Positions 1 to 11,438 of a DNA stretch of 64,000 nucleotides are shown here, piece by piece. Under the pieces are notes generated by a model. The model saw only the letters and a program-made list of their open reading frames with translations. It was not told where the DNA came from and ran no database searches. Location: the NCBI GenBank assembly GCA_905220665.1, contig CAJNAR010000157.1:124001-188000 (forward strand). The letters are read 5' to 3'. The stretch's first letter is position 1. Each line of letters opens with the position of its first letter. The stretch is from Albugo candida (taxonomy: Eukaryota > Oomycota > Peronosporomycetes > Albuginales > Albuginaceae). The translations under genes were made by a program, and so were the position numbers.

Positions 1-1
1 A

Positions 2-358
2 CAGAGGTCGAAAAGCAGATCACAAGCTCCTCGCAAAACCAACGATCTCGTATATCGTTCATCGAAAGAGATAGCTACCATACTTCCAGGCTTATCATCG
101 GGACAATCTCCTGCTTTAACCCACAAAGACAGCGGAGACTTGGAACTTTCTTTGGATGAGGATATCGTGTACCCACATTGTCGTGCTGAGATTGAGAATT
201 TGGTGAAACGAGCGGATGATACTTTTATGAGTATAGGCTCAAGGCTACAGACACTCACACTCGGCCGAACGCTTTCTCGGCAAGTAGGAATCGAGCATTC
301 CTGGCCAAAGCATTTGAAAAGCCTCGAGCATCACAAAGAGGGCGGACCCCATGATTGA
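2..358 (+). CDS. Possible terminal exon of an unidentified gene (5' end outside window)
   Basis: One frame stays open from the window edge to a TGA at 356-358, about 118 codons, ending in HHKEGGPHD. It is rich in charged residues (for example ELSLDEDIV and RAEIENLVKRADD). I recognise no domain. It would converge on the VPS54 gene, which ends on the other strand about 215 bp away. Length and composition suit a last exon, but the stretch is short enough to be chance, so this is a tentative call. Confidence 0.3.
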   Translation, partial: QRSKSRSQAPRKTNDLVYRSSKEIATILPGLSSGQSPALTHKDSGDLELSLDEDIVYPHCRAEIENLVKRADDTFMSIGSRLQTLTLGRTLSRQVGIEHSWPKHLKSLEHHKEGGPHD

Positions 359-573
359 GTCTTTCTGAAGGCTCGTAAATCATTAACAAGCTATCCAGCG
401 ATCGGAAGACATCAAAGCACAATATGGAACGTGTTTGCATGGCATTCAGTCTCATGAGCTCAACAAAAAGAGTTGGACAAACGACCACATTGATTACTTC
501 TCATTTACTGGATTTGTGTCGGTGAGCTACGAATACTGTCCCTGAACCCATGGATGCAAACGATGGAGTGCCT

Positions 574-3500
574 CTATCTCTCAGATACCCCATACACACT
601 CTCAAAATACCGCAAAAGTTGCTCGCCTTGAAATGAAACCATTCGCACATCACCAAAGCTATTGACAAATATGTGAATATCTCGAAGACACCTGTGAGAA
701 AGAATGAATCAAAATAGTCAGAAAAAGACTTTTGACATTCAAACCTTTTCTTCCCGAGTTCCGTGCGCGGTTGGACGAGTCTGAAGCAGTCTGGAAGCTT
801 TTGGGTAAACATATCAAAGACTCGCGTCATGAGGTCTTTCATTTGCGGCACCGGGAGGACGGGATTCAGCACTTGATACAACTTGAGCGTATTCTGTGTG
901 ATACCATGCATCGGAGCCGTTGGGATCTCCACATTTGGAGAATCGTAATCGATTTCAGCAGCCACATTTTCGAGGAATCGCTTCATGATCTGCTCTTCCA
1001 CTATCGCCGTAAATTTACTGAATATCTTCTCATTGTGCTCTGCAAAATCGCGCAAAACGCGATCAAATTCTCCCAATAATGCTTTCTGGCGATCTGAAAA
1101 ATGAGCGGCGAGTGCGGCTTTGATATGAGGAAGAAGTGTCATGGCAAGCTCTAGTGACTGAGAAGCGACACCAAGATGTCGGGCAGAGATACTTTTCAAT
1201 CGAGCGATTTGCATGGCGCCTGCACCCAAAACCAATTGCGTAGTACGCGAATTGAAACAGCTACAAAGCAAGAAAAAAAAAGTAAGTAGCCATCAGGCTA
1301 TAAATCAATTCAGAGGCGTACGCGAAGGATCTCCACACAGCGTTGAGATACATCGGTTGCGAGCACGGGGAACGTAGCAGCACATGACATATAATTCATA
1401 ATGATCTCCAGCATCAGAAGAACCGACCAGACGACTTTGAAGGTTTTCCCACAAATTTGAATCGCTTTTAACGGCGCCAAACTCTCGCCATTGAACTCCC
1501 GATCTTCCCATAATGTTGGTGGAGGTCCTCGACCACTGGAGAGATCCTCGAGGGCTTTATGACGATCGACCGATATCTCCGTGTTTTTCCACATTTCGTG
1601 ATCGAGCGTTGAGATGAGTTTTGCGATTTGTAACGAGTGATATTTTTCCAAATACAATTTCAATTGAGAAAATAAAGCTCCACGAAGTGTGTAATCCGTT
1701 TTGGATGTCACTTTCTCGATATTTGTGACAAATTGCATCGTTGTGTCGTAAAGGAGTCGAAGCTGAGGCATTGTGTGTATCGCTTGTACTTCTTTACGAA
1801 CAGCAAACAAATTCGAGACACTTCTTTGAGAGAATTCGCACGTTTTACGCATCACATCGTCGTATTCGCGTAACACTTTAGTTGCTTGACTTTTATCTTT
1901 CCAATCGGCTGCCTTGGTGGCCTGTGTGTGATCGAGTAATTCCGCGGGTTTCAGATATTCTGGCGACTTGGAATGCATACAATCGGTAAGAAGCTTTTGG
2001 ATGACCACCGCTCGTTTCAAAATGATCAATAAATGCTCAAATATCATTTGAATACATTGTAAAAACTCATCCGAACTCAATGCTCGAAGCTGAATCGATA
2101 TTTTCGATTCCGCTGGCGAATTCTCTGAGAGCTCTGTAGTGCCACTTTTTTTGCTTGAGGAATGGATTGTCTCTGTGACCACAGTTTTGACAATAAGTTT
2201 GATTTCGTCATTTACAAGACCGCGGTATTGCCCGATGACATCACAAAGCCCGTCAAGGCGGAATAATACGCCCATCGATTGCTTTGCTTCGCTTGTACGA
2301 GAGTCCTCCATTGACACTGTCGCACAATCGGAGCGTTTGGTACGCAGACTCACTTCATCGTTCAACATCCAGTCGGACGATGTGATTATGGAAAGGAATC
2401 GCTGTCCAATTTGCACTTTGATNAAATTCCGATACCCTTCTAATTTTTTCTGCAATGCATTCAGTCCATAAATACCGGTCAGATGTTGTTCGAGAAGCTT
2501 TTCCGCTTGTTCGATCATATCCAAAGCGTTCGTATAATCCTGACTATGGACTAGTGCTTCTATAGCAGACTCGGAATGCTTGATGCTTTCGATATTCATC
2601 ACCAAATCGTGGAGTTCTGCAATTCGTTTTTGTCGTCGATGGAGGCTCACTATGTCTAACGTTTTATCAGCCAGACCCGTCCGCAGCCGATCCATTGTTT
2701 TTCTAATTTAAAAGAAATAAGTAAAAAAGTAACGCGATTCCGTTGGAAATTGGGATACCTGAGTGTCGCTACTTGACCACAAGCTGTCTTCACCGACGTG
2801 ACAATTTTCTCTTGATTCGCTGATGCCTGGAAAAACCGATCTGCACGCGATGATACTTGTCGAAGTAGCGTGAATTCCACGCGATCCAAGTACCCCGACA
2901 GCTTGATAAATACAAAGTATCAATACTGAGCTATTTCTAAGAGATAATAGACGCACCTGTTCTTGAAGCGGTGCGTGAGAATCAGAGCTTAATGACATGA
3001 CATCTTCAAAAATTGCCGGGTCTGTCAAGTCGAAATCGGATCGAAAGAATAAACTTGGCACAAATCGTAGACATTCAGCGACATCCTCTTGCATTTGACA
3101 CGATCACTCCTTCGTAGGTACCACTCAGACACAAAAGTCTTACCGTCGGCAGCCTCGATCGATGGGACTTGACTTGAGGACAATTGCTCCAACAGCGTTT
3201 TTTTGTGATTATCGGCATACAATTGTGCATGTTTTCCATATCTTTTCAGATAGACATTGAAATCTCGCGAAAGAACTATTTCCAAGTCGGGTGGAGGTAG
3301 CATTTCGACTTCTGATGGAGAGAAGACATCGAGCCATGCTCCTGGACTCCATCCGATCGACTTTTAAGATCATAAATTCATTAGTTAGAGGTGTTGGCTG
3401 AGTACAGCGCTTACTTTGGGCTGAATCAGCACGGAATGGAGATTATGATGGCTGTTTATGAATGTAGCGAGCTCCTGTTCGTGATTGTCGATCTCGAGGC

Positions 3501-3846
3501 CTGAAATCGGAGCATTCTTTACCGATACCAAAGGCGTGTTGTGAGAAGGTATGCCCAATTTGGGCGTTTTTACGCTTTCCTGTACGCTATTGGGAATGTC
3601 AAAGAGACTCGGGTAGTGGGATGGACTACTAAGGACAGATTGTATCGGTTTTGATCGCGAGGTCGATGAGAATGCATTGGGTTTCGACGACACGGAAGAC
3701 GAATGTAAAGAGTTTTTGAGTGTGTTAAGTGTATTGAACGGAACAGAAATACCTTCCCAACCCTTTTTGATCAATCGTTTTGGTGACAAGAGGCCTTTTA
3801 CGCTTGAAAACTCGCGAGGTGTTCCATGTGTATTGTTGCGCTCCAT
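574..3846 (-). CDS. VPS54: Vacuolar protein sorting-associated protein 54 (GARP complex subunit)
   Basis: Vps54 is a subunit of the GARP tethering complex, which captures endosome-derived vesicles at the trans-Golgi network. I read seven exons: 3846-3415, 3360-3144, 3087-2957, 2901-2759, 2702-1322, 1260-730 and 691-574. Family-like signatures include FFRSDFDLTDP near residue 245, the RQKRIAELHDLV helix, and the Vps54 C-terminal block QLVLGAGAMQIARLK followed by ASQSLELAMTLLPHIKAAL. The ATG at 3846 is the first in frame; it lies 100 bp after the cyclin stop on the same strand. The frames on either side of the fifth intron (1261-1321) do not join with standard splice sites: one extra base is present. 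The last intron (692-729, 38 nt) is inferred from a better family match; reading through instead gives a stop at 501. One N lies at 2423. Identity is firm; the C-terminus is less so. Confidence 0.88.
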
Positions 3847-3945
3847 GATGGCGATACCGAGAAAGGTTGCTCGAATGTACCGTTTCGATGTAACGAATCC
3901 CGATGGTGATTCCTCTGAATTTGCGTGTCCCACGCTACTGCTATC

Positions 3946-5192
3946 TCATGGTCCAAACGCAATGGGATACAGAGACACTTGAAGATGCTCTTTTGTCGAG
4001 TATTTATGGTGAACAGATGAGGCGGCACCACCATGAAGATCTCGATGTTGCGCTTTTTTTATCACCGCTTTCATTTCCGTCACACATCGCTGTAAAGCCC
4101 ATTCCATGTACGATGTATGAACCTCTAATGATTTCGACCAAAGCGGAAATTCTTGGATTTGTAATCTTGCGAGATAGATCGCTGATGCGGCAATCATTGA
4201 TGGGAGATACGCATTCATACGATATTCCAAAATGCAGTGGTCCACATAAAACATAGAAAATGGTCTCATGAGCGCATTCCAACTCTGTGCCGCCTGAATA
4301 AACCGATCAAGAAAATGGATAGCGGTCGGGAAGCTGATGCAATAGTTGATTGCAATCAAAATAGACTGCTCCATAGCCACGATATCGCGATATGTATATG
4401 CGTCCTGCGTGAGATACACAAGATCGTCCACCAATGGTGGCGAGATTTCTTCGTATTTGGAAGCAATGTAGAATGCTGCAACGCCCACAAGTTGTAGTCG
4501 ATGACGTGAAACGCCAAATTCGTACCCCAGATAGTAATCGATCAAATATATAGCGATATGAAGTGTTTCGGGTGCATAGTTGAAATGCTGATGGACCCCA
4601 ACGAGCCAATTTGTCAGCACGGAGCGCATGTTTGGAGTGATCTCCGATTGCATTCGCATGTAGTCGGTATTTCGTAGACTGAATTTCATTTCGGAAGAAC
4701 GGAAATATCTGATGATATCATCTGCGTCGATATTGTACGAGTTAGAAAGAGTTGAAATGGCGTCATCAGCATCAGTATGGAAGTCCGTGGCTTTAGGCGA
4801 GGCCAATAAAGGCGATAGCAATAGATCATCATCAATCCCAAGCGCCGAGAGTGTACATTCCATCAAGGATACATTCAATCTTTGAAGATTTCGAGTAGAT
4901 TGGAAGCTTGCATCACGACTCGTGTCGGAGACTTTTCTCTTTTTCACAGTCTTCTCCCATTTGGTCAAATTTCTGTCTTCATTCGCTTCGTTTGTGATGT
5001 CACCCAAAGCACCTCGTTTTCTTGTCACTTGCGTCTCCAAAGGTTTACCCAAAGCTTTCCCAACGCAATGTTTTCGATCCGACTATACAAAAACAAGTAT
5101 TAGCACGTTTTGCATCATGCATTTCTGCTAAAACGCACTTTGTTGCATTGCCAAGTTGGGTGCTCCTTTTCATTCTCCACGTCAGAATACAT
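3946..5192 (-). CDS. Mitotic B-type cyclin
   Basis: This is the regulatory subunit of the mitotic cyclin-dependent kinase. A first exon (5192-5139) and a 56-nt intron (5083-5138) restore an ATG start; the long second exon ends at 3946, giving about 396 residues. A textbook destruction box, RGALGDITN, sits at about residues 41-49, which implies APC/C-dependent proteolysis at anaphase. The cyclin N-box includes MRSVLTNWLVGVHQHF and the KYEEISPP motif typical of A/B cyclins, followed by a C-terminal cyclin fold. Length and the D-box close to the N-terminus favour cyclin B over A, but I cannot separate subtypes by eye. VPS54 lies 100 bp downstream on the same strand. Confidence 0.93.
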
Positions 5193-5376
5193 ACTACTTT
5201 TAAGTATGAGGTTTCTTTATCAAAAATGTAATGCGCGTTTTAAGAGTAAAAGGGCAGCATTCTGACATTCGTAAACAGTACATAATAACAACGTCATAAC
5301 GTCCTTCTTCTCAGTATAAGAAAATACTTTTTCAAACACCATAAAAGTGCAAAAAGGTCTTTTTCGGTGACACAAA

Positions 5377-7328
5377 ATGTCGAGCGAATTGCTTGCACTT
5401 TTCATCACAACTGATATACCGTATCTGAAACGGTATTATACCGGTACATCGCGACAGAATTTCAACGTGAAGAAATCTTTAAAAGCTCCAATGCCATTGA
5501 CAATGATGAAGAAGGTCGACACATTGGGAAAGCGGAAAAAAAGCATTGATGGTATAGCTGTAAAGATACGTTTACATTCCGCGCTAAAATTGTGAATTTC
5601 TTTGTCTTAGCTGAAGATGTTAAGACAATTGACCAAACGGATGAATTCAATCCAAATCATTATTACGTCTCATTGACATCGCACGCGGAGCAATTTGGAG
5701 TAAATCCCGTGCGGATAAGAGTACGTACACAATGGATGTTATTGGGAACGTATTTACACGGATTCTCTTGCAGTGGGGACACAAAGAAGCAGATGTTCGA
5801 GGGCCTGTCATCGGTACAAACCGCCATAATCGATACCGGAACGCTATTGGAGCGCATGGAGGGTCCTATTGTGTATACAGAGGCTTGGCGGTACGTTCTG
5901 TACTTGACGAAATCGCTGTATTCCACATATGTCTGCGTTAGATCGCGGCTGGGGCGCTGGATAAGGTCATTTGTGGTGCACAAGTCTCTACAAGCGAAAT
6001 GATGATGATCGAATTGGTAGGTCCTTCTTCCTCAATTGAGCAAAACGACACCGGCTGCCAAGATTGGACCACATTCATCATGGGGCGATTCTGAAAAGGC
6101 AAGTTCTGAAAGAGATTATGGTGCCTGCAAATGAGCGATAATTTGCGTATAAAGATTGTGACATTGGATCCGTTTGGTCACTGCGTATTGGAAGCGTTCC
6201 CAGAACACTTCCAAAAGGGTTACGATATTCGACCGACCATCGCCGGTGAGAATTCTTTCCATTTAAATAGCATATCGACATCGTTTGTAGTCACAAAGGC
6301 TCACATGGATCTACCGGAAATACGTGAAGCTGTTCGCTTGGGTCACCTAAAGCCAGATGGAAAGGTATTGAAAGACGGGCATCAATTGGTGATTACCAAG
6401 GCAGCGATCGATCCAGTTTGGTACCTTCCTGGAGTTGCGAGACGATTCGATACAACAGAGGCAAATTTGCGTCAGCAAATCTTTCTAGAGACCAACGGCA
6501 TGTATCCAGAACTGATCACCAGAACGGATTTAAAAGTGTTTCTTCCACCCATTGGAGGGTGCGTACCCATACAGACATCTGTGTTGTCGCACAATCTGAC
6601 TCGTCTCAAATAGACTCACCATTTATATTTTCGGCTCCGTTGAAGCAATTACTGATCCAAACAAAAAATTGGCTGTGCGCGTACACGACGAGTGTAATGG
6701 CTCGGATGTTTTCGGTTCAGATATTTGCACATGTCGACCGTATCTGACTCACGCAATCGAAGTTTGTGTGAAAACGGCTCAAGAAGGAGGGTACAGTGAT
6801 AACAAATTGTTATGAGTTAGTAACATCGCTTCTCGTCACAGAGCTGGAGTTATTGTGTACTTTCGGAAGGAAGGTCGGGCTTTGGGTGAGGTCACAAAGT
6901 ATCTCGTTTACAACGTTCGAAAACGTCAAGAAGGCGGCGACAGTCCTAAAGAATACTTTAATTGCACCCAGGCGGTTGCTGGGATTCAGGATGTACGATT
7001 CCAAGCATTAATGCCGGATGCTTTACATTGGCTCGGAATCACCAAAATCGACCGATTCGTTTCTATGAGCGATATGAAATACGATGCGATCGTGAATTCC
7101 GTACGTCCTATTCATTTGCGTGAAACATCTGATTCTGATTCTGAGGATGAGTAGGGAATTGAGATTGTGGAACGCATTCCGATACCAGAGGATCTTGTGC
7201 CCCGCGACGCTCGGGTCGAGATCACAGCCAAAGTATATGCAGGATATAATGGTGGGACCCTGTACAAAGTGGATGAAGCTACTTTGGAGGCGGTCAAAGG
7301 ACGTGACGACCAGGAATATCAGGGCTGA
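5377..7328 (+). CDS. URC1: GTP cyclohydrolase II-family protein, URC1-like (uracil catabolism type)
   Basis: Ten exons (5377-5551, 5611-5720, 5774-5890, 5942-6016, 6063-6098, 6155-6245, 6291-6558, 6614-6790, 6842-7100, 7155-7328) join to a 493-residue protein. The first half is the GTP_CH_N domain (HRNAIG/YRNAIGAHGGSYCVYRGLAV, then the IVTLDPFGH and GYDIRPTIAVTKAHMDLPE motifs). The second half is a GTP cyclohydrolase II fold with RVHDECNGSDVFGSDICTC, keeping the three zinc cysteines (C..C.C), and YFRKEGRALG. In Lachancea yeasts this architecture is Urc1 of the pyrimidine-opening URC pathway, whose exact reaction is unsettled. It differs from riboflavin-pathway RibA by the N-terminal domain. 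Intron 5 is GC-AG. The ATG at 5377 is the first in frame; a later in-frame ATG near residue 39 is possible. Confidence 0.88.
6099..6154 (+). other. GC-AG intron in the URC1-like gene
   Basis: The exon ends ..GAAAAG and the intron starts GCAAGT and ends AAAG at 6154 (56 nt). Only this junction joins SDSEK directly to IVTLDPFGH, the contiguous family motif; no GT donor nearby gives a workable phase. Confidence 0.8.
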
Positions 7329-7410
7329 CAAATTGTGTCTATAATTGTAATTCCGAGTCTATTGTTGTAGTACTGTGAACTATTTCTTACAAGCGTCTTC
7401 TTTTGCGAGT

Positions 7411-8965
7411 ATGATTCAATCCATGTTTATTATCACCTCCACGGGGTACTTGTGCTGCTTATCGAACGTCTATCTATAAGGCACTCATTCTTCAATGAGC
7501 TAATTTTGAATTGTTGCCGTGTATCGATTTGTATCGTTTTTTTACCCTTATTACAGTGAAGTGCTCATTGAAAAGCATTGGCGTGGAATCACAAATCGTA
7601 GCGTTTGCGAATCATTTCTTGAAAAAGTGAGCAAATATCGTGACCGTATCGATGTTCCACCCATTATCACGTCATCCCATCACTACCTCATAAGTGTCTT
7701 TCGCGATGAATTGTTCTTCCTTGCGGTCGTCACGAACGAGGTACCCGAATCGAAAGTCTGATACCAATATTCGATATCTGATTCTAACTTTATCAGATTC
7801 CGCCGCTACTTGTGATTGAATTTTTGCATCGCGTTCTGGCCGTATTTCACGACTACTTTGGCGAGTTTGACGAGCATTCCATCAAAGATAACTTTTCAAC
7901 GGTGTATCAGGTATTTGCACTCGTTCTCAGTTTCATCCAATCTGATTCTGGTGTTGAGATAGCTGCTGGAAGAAATGTTGGACAATGGCTATCCTTTGAC
8001 AATGGAACCGAACGCGCTGAAGGCTATGGTTGCACCTCCTTCGACTGCCAACCGCATTGCGGCCATGATGTCGGTGCGTGATCTCTGACGTATTTTTCAC
8101 TTTTTCTGATGGAGCTATGCAGGGACGATCAAGTGTCAGTAATACACTACCTGAGGGTACCGAATCAAGCATTCCGTGGAGGAAAAGCGGAGTGAGATAT
8201 ACACAGAATGAGATCTACTTTGATATTGTGGAAGAAATTGATGCCATTACGGACATTGACGGGCAATTCATTTCATGCGAAGTGAATGGAGTGATTCATA
8301 GCAATAGTCGACTGTCAGGCGTTCCTGATCTGACAATGATCTTTACGGATCCTTCGGTTATTGACGATTGCTCCTTTCATCCTTGTGTTCGGTATTCGCG
8401 ATATGAACGGGAGCGTGTCGTCTCCTTCGTGCCTCCAGATGGACAATTTGAGCTCATGCAATATCGTGTGCACCCACAACAATGGATTCCACCACTCCAT
8501 TGTCAACCTCAAGTTTCGTATACGGACAAAGGAGCAAACAGCACCGGTGTTATCAACATCCAAGTGCTATCTCGTGGGTTCCCGACGCTCAAGTCGAACT
8601 CCAAGCGGTCGATGCGGGTCGAAGATGTCAAAGTGGAAGTCACATTTCCAAAGAGCGTGCGTACTGTCGATGTGAATGCCGATGCTGGAGAATGTATTTT
8701 CGACGAGTCTACTAAAAGCATCAAATGGAGCATTGATCGACTTGACAAGAAAGTAGTAGCACCAACACTCCGTGGAAGTATCATTCTGTATCCTAACACT
8801 CCGATTCCGAATGAGAAGCCTATCGTTTTACTGCACTTCAAAGCTCCAATGGCGACGGTGTCGGGATTGAATGTGGAAAACTTGTTGCTTTCCAATGAAA
8901 AATACAAACCGTATCGTGGTGTTCGAACGCTTACCAAAGCTGGTCGGTTTCAAATTCGCATGTGA
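7411..8965 (+). CDS. AP3M: AP-3 complex subunit mu
   Basis: This is the medium chain of the AP-3 adaptor, which selects tyrosine-motif cargo for lysosome or vacuole-related transport. Five exons (7411-7445, 7557-7740, 7797-7910, 7963-8073, 8123-8965) give 428 residues with an intact frame. The start MIQSMFIITSTGEVLIEKHWRG is the longin-like N-domain typical of AP-3 mu, followed by FFLAVVTNEV and PPLLVIEFLHRV. The linker SSIPWRKSGVRYTQNEIYFD leads into the mu homology domain, which ends KAGRFQIRM. N-terminal residues resemble AP-3 more than AP-1 or AP-2 mu. The first intron is unusually long for this region (111 nt). Confidence 0.92.
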
Positions 8966-9418
8966 TCGTTTTCAGACAGTTTTGCTGCACGAATATGAAT
9001 CAGAAATACATTGCGATTCGAGTGGCTATTCAGAATTGATAAATTTGTATGAAGAGAAAGTAAACAAAGAAACTTTAAGGCGTTTGCAGTTATCGATAAA
9101 GCTTTTAGGCGATCGAATCGTTAGGGAGAATGATGGTCAAAATGTTGGTCTCTTCATATATCGGAACCATTTGAATCGTATAAAAGGATGTACCTGACAG
9201 AGAGGTCCCATTATGCGATAGGACGTATACGTGCTCTGTACATATACCACCCTCCTGCCTAGCAGCGTCATTAAGCGTCTCCTTTCGAGAGAATAAGAGG
9301 TCACAAGTCGACTTGATGAGATATTCAGATCGGACAGGGGTGACATTCTTTTTCAGCCAATCATATGTGTTTGGTGCTCCATTTAAACGAATCCGATGGC
9401 AACATTACATAGACATTC
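8966..9418. other. Spacer between AP-3 mu and ADSL genes (453 bp)
   Basis: This holds the 3' flank of AP-3 mu and the promoter of ADSL, both on the plus strand. A short open stretch continues to about 9197, but it has no recognisable domain and I do not call it a gene. Confidence 0.5.
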
Positions 9419-11302
9419 ATGGCGACCAATGCAACACATAATGAGTATGAGCATCCGCTCGTGTGTCGTTATGCGACGAAAGAAATGAGTAAGATATGGT
9501 CACCGAACACAAAGTTTAGTACTTGGAGAAGGCTTTGGCTTGCGCTCGCAACCGCTGAGAAAGAGCTCGGATTGGATATAAATGATGCGCAATTGCAAGA
9601 AATGCGTGAGCACTTACACGATATTGATTACGAGTATGCGGCCGAGATGGAAAAAAAGTTCCGACATGACGTTATGGCGCATGTGCACGCTTTTGGAAAA
9701 GCTGCGCCACTCGCAATGCCGATCATTCATCTCGGTGCAACAAGCTGCTTTGTGGGAGATAATGCGGACATTGTGCAGGTCTGAACAACTCTGATTTGAC
9801 TTGCTCTAGTATGAAGCGAAAGAACCATTTAGATGAAAGAAGCGCTGAAACTCATACAGCGAAAGCTGCTTCAGGCGATCAAGAGTCTTTCGGCCTTTGC
9901 TTTGGAGGCACGTTATCGTCATTTTGTCGTAGTTGAGATGCGATCTTTACTGGTAGTGGGTTGATAGTATAAAGACATGCCGACGATGGGATTCACACAT
10001 TTCCAACCAGCTCAATTGGTGACCGTCGGCAAACGCGCAGCCTTGTGGCTTCAAGACTTCTGGCTTGATTTCCAACGTCTAGAGCACGAGATGGAAAATC
10101 TACCGCTGCGTGGGATCAAAGGAACCACAGGAACTCAAGCCAGTTTCCTCGATCTCTTTGGCGGCAATCACGAAAAAGTATATATTGTCTTCAAAATTGG
10201 TACAGGCCGCATATTGAATAGCAGTGATGTTAGGTGAATGAACTGAACAAACTTGTGGCCACACAAATGGGATTTAGTAAAGTGATTCCGCTGTCGGGTC
10301 AAACGTATTCGCGAAAATTGGATTACTTTGTATTAACACTGCTTTCTGGCATTGCTCAATCAGCGTACAAGTTGGCGGGTATGATTTTCTGACTTTTTCC
10401 AATCTATTCACTCAACGCTTTGTAGGTGATCTTCGGCTCCTTGCCAATATGAAAGAAATCGAAGAGCCTTTTGAGAAGAATCAGGTGGACTTGTACCCAT
10501 TGAAATCACTTGGAACGTATGTAATTGTGTGGTGTGCAGATTGGCTCTTCGGCGATGGCTTACAAACGCAATCCGATGCGATCGGAACGCATCTGCAGTC
10601 TGGCTCGTTATGTTATCTCGTTAACTGATAACGCAGCTCATACGCACGCGGCGCAGTGGCTCGAGCGGACTTTGGATGACTCGGCAAATCGGTGCGTCCT
10701 AATGTAGTCGTCCAGTTTCATGTTTGTGACACTATTTATAGACGAATGGTCTTACCGGAAGCATTTTTGGCGGTTGATGTGATTTTGAGTCTGATTGTCA
10801 ATGTATCGAATGGACTTCAAGTGTGGCCGAATGTAATCAGAACACACATACGTGCGGAATTACCGTTTATGGCCACAGAAAACATTTTAATGGCTTGTGT
10901 TCAAGCGGGTGGAGATCGTCAGGTGCGTCTAAGTGTTGTCATCGTGATAGGTCTGATGATATGATTTACATAGGAGCTTCATGAGGCTATTCGAGAGCAT
11001 TCTATGGCCGCTGGCTGCCGGGTAAAAGGCGAGGGTGCCAGCAATGACTTGTTGGAAAGGATTGCTAAAGACACACGTTTTTTGGCCGTGCACGATCGAC
11101 TGGAAAGTCTTGTAGATCCAACACTGTTCATCGGTCGATGTCCCCAACAAGTGCGAAAAATCAGATTTCATCCATCCTCATATATGCTAATCCTTATGAT
11201 TTGATACAGGTCGAAGAATTCATACAAGAACATATCACGCCATTACTGAAGCAATATTCGACATTACTGACTGTCGAAAACGTCGATTCAGTCAATGTAT
11301 AA
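9419..11302 (+). CDS. ADSL: Adenylosuccinate lyase
   Basis: It removes fumarate from SAICAR and from adenylosuccinate, serving two steps of purine (AMP) synthesis in the cytosol. Nine exons (9419-9778, 9833-9911, 9975-10177, 10234-10378, 10426-10484, 10540-10691, 10742-10922, 10974-11150, 11210-11302) join cleanly to 482 residues, the size of eukaryotic ADSL. Signatures include [44 protein letters not shown] and the fumarase/lyase signature [20 protein letters not shown] with its catalytic serine loop, then [10 protein letters not shown] and [10 protein letters not shown]. Intron phases match the human protein without gaps, so the model is secure. The junction at 9911/9975 gives H where most orthologues have D, just before [13 protein letters not shown]. 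Confidence 0.96.
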
Positions 11303-11438
11303 ACTCGCAAGTATACACAGACTATACTCAGAATTACATTTCTAGCCTCTTCCTTCAAGCGTCATCTCAGACTCGTCTCATTGAATCGCTGCTAGCTCCT
11401 TCAATCCACATCCAATTAAATCGCAATTAGGCGACACA

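Noticed and set aside
6559..6613. Early stop in the cyclohydrolase gene after LPPIGG
   Set aside because: It lies in a 55-nt intron; splicing continues directly into the zinc-binding domain.
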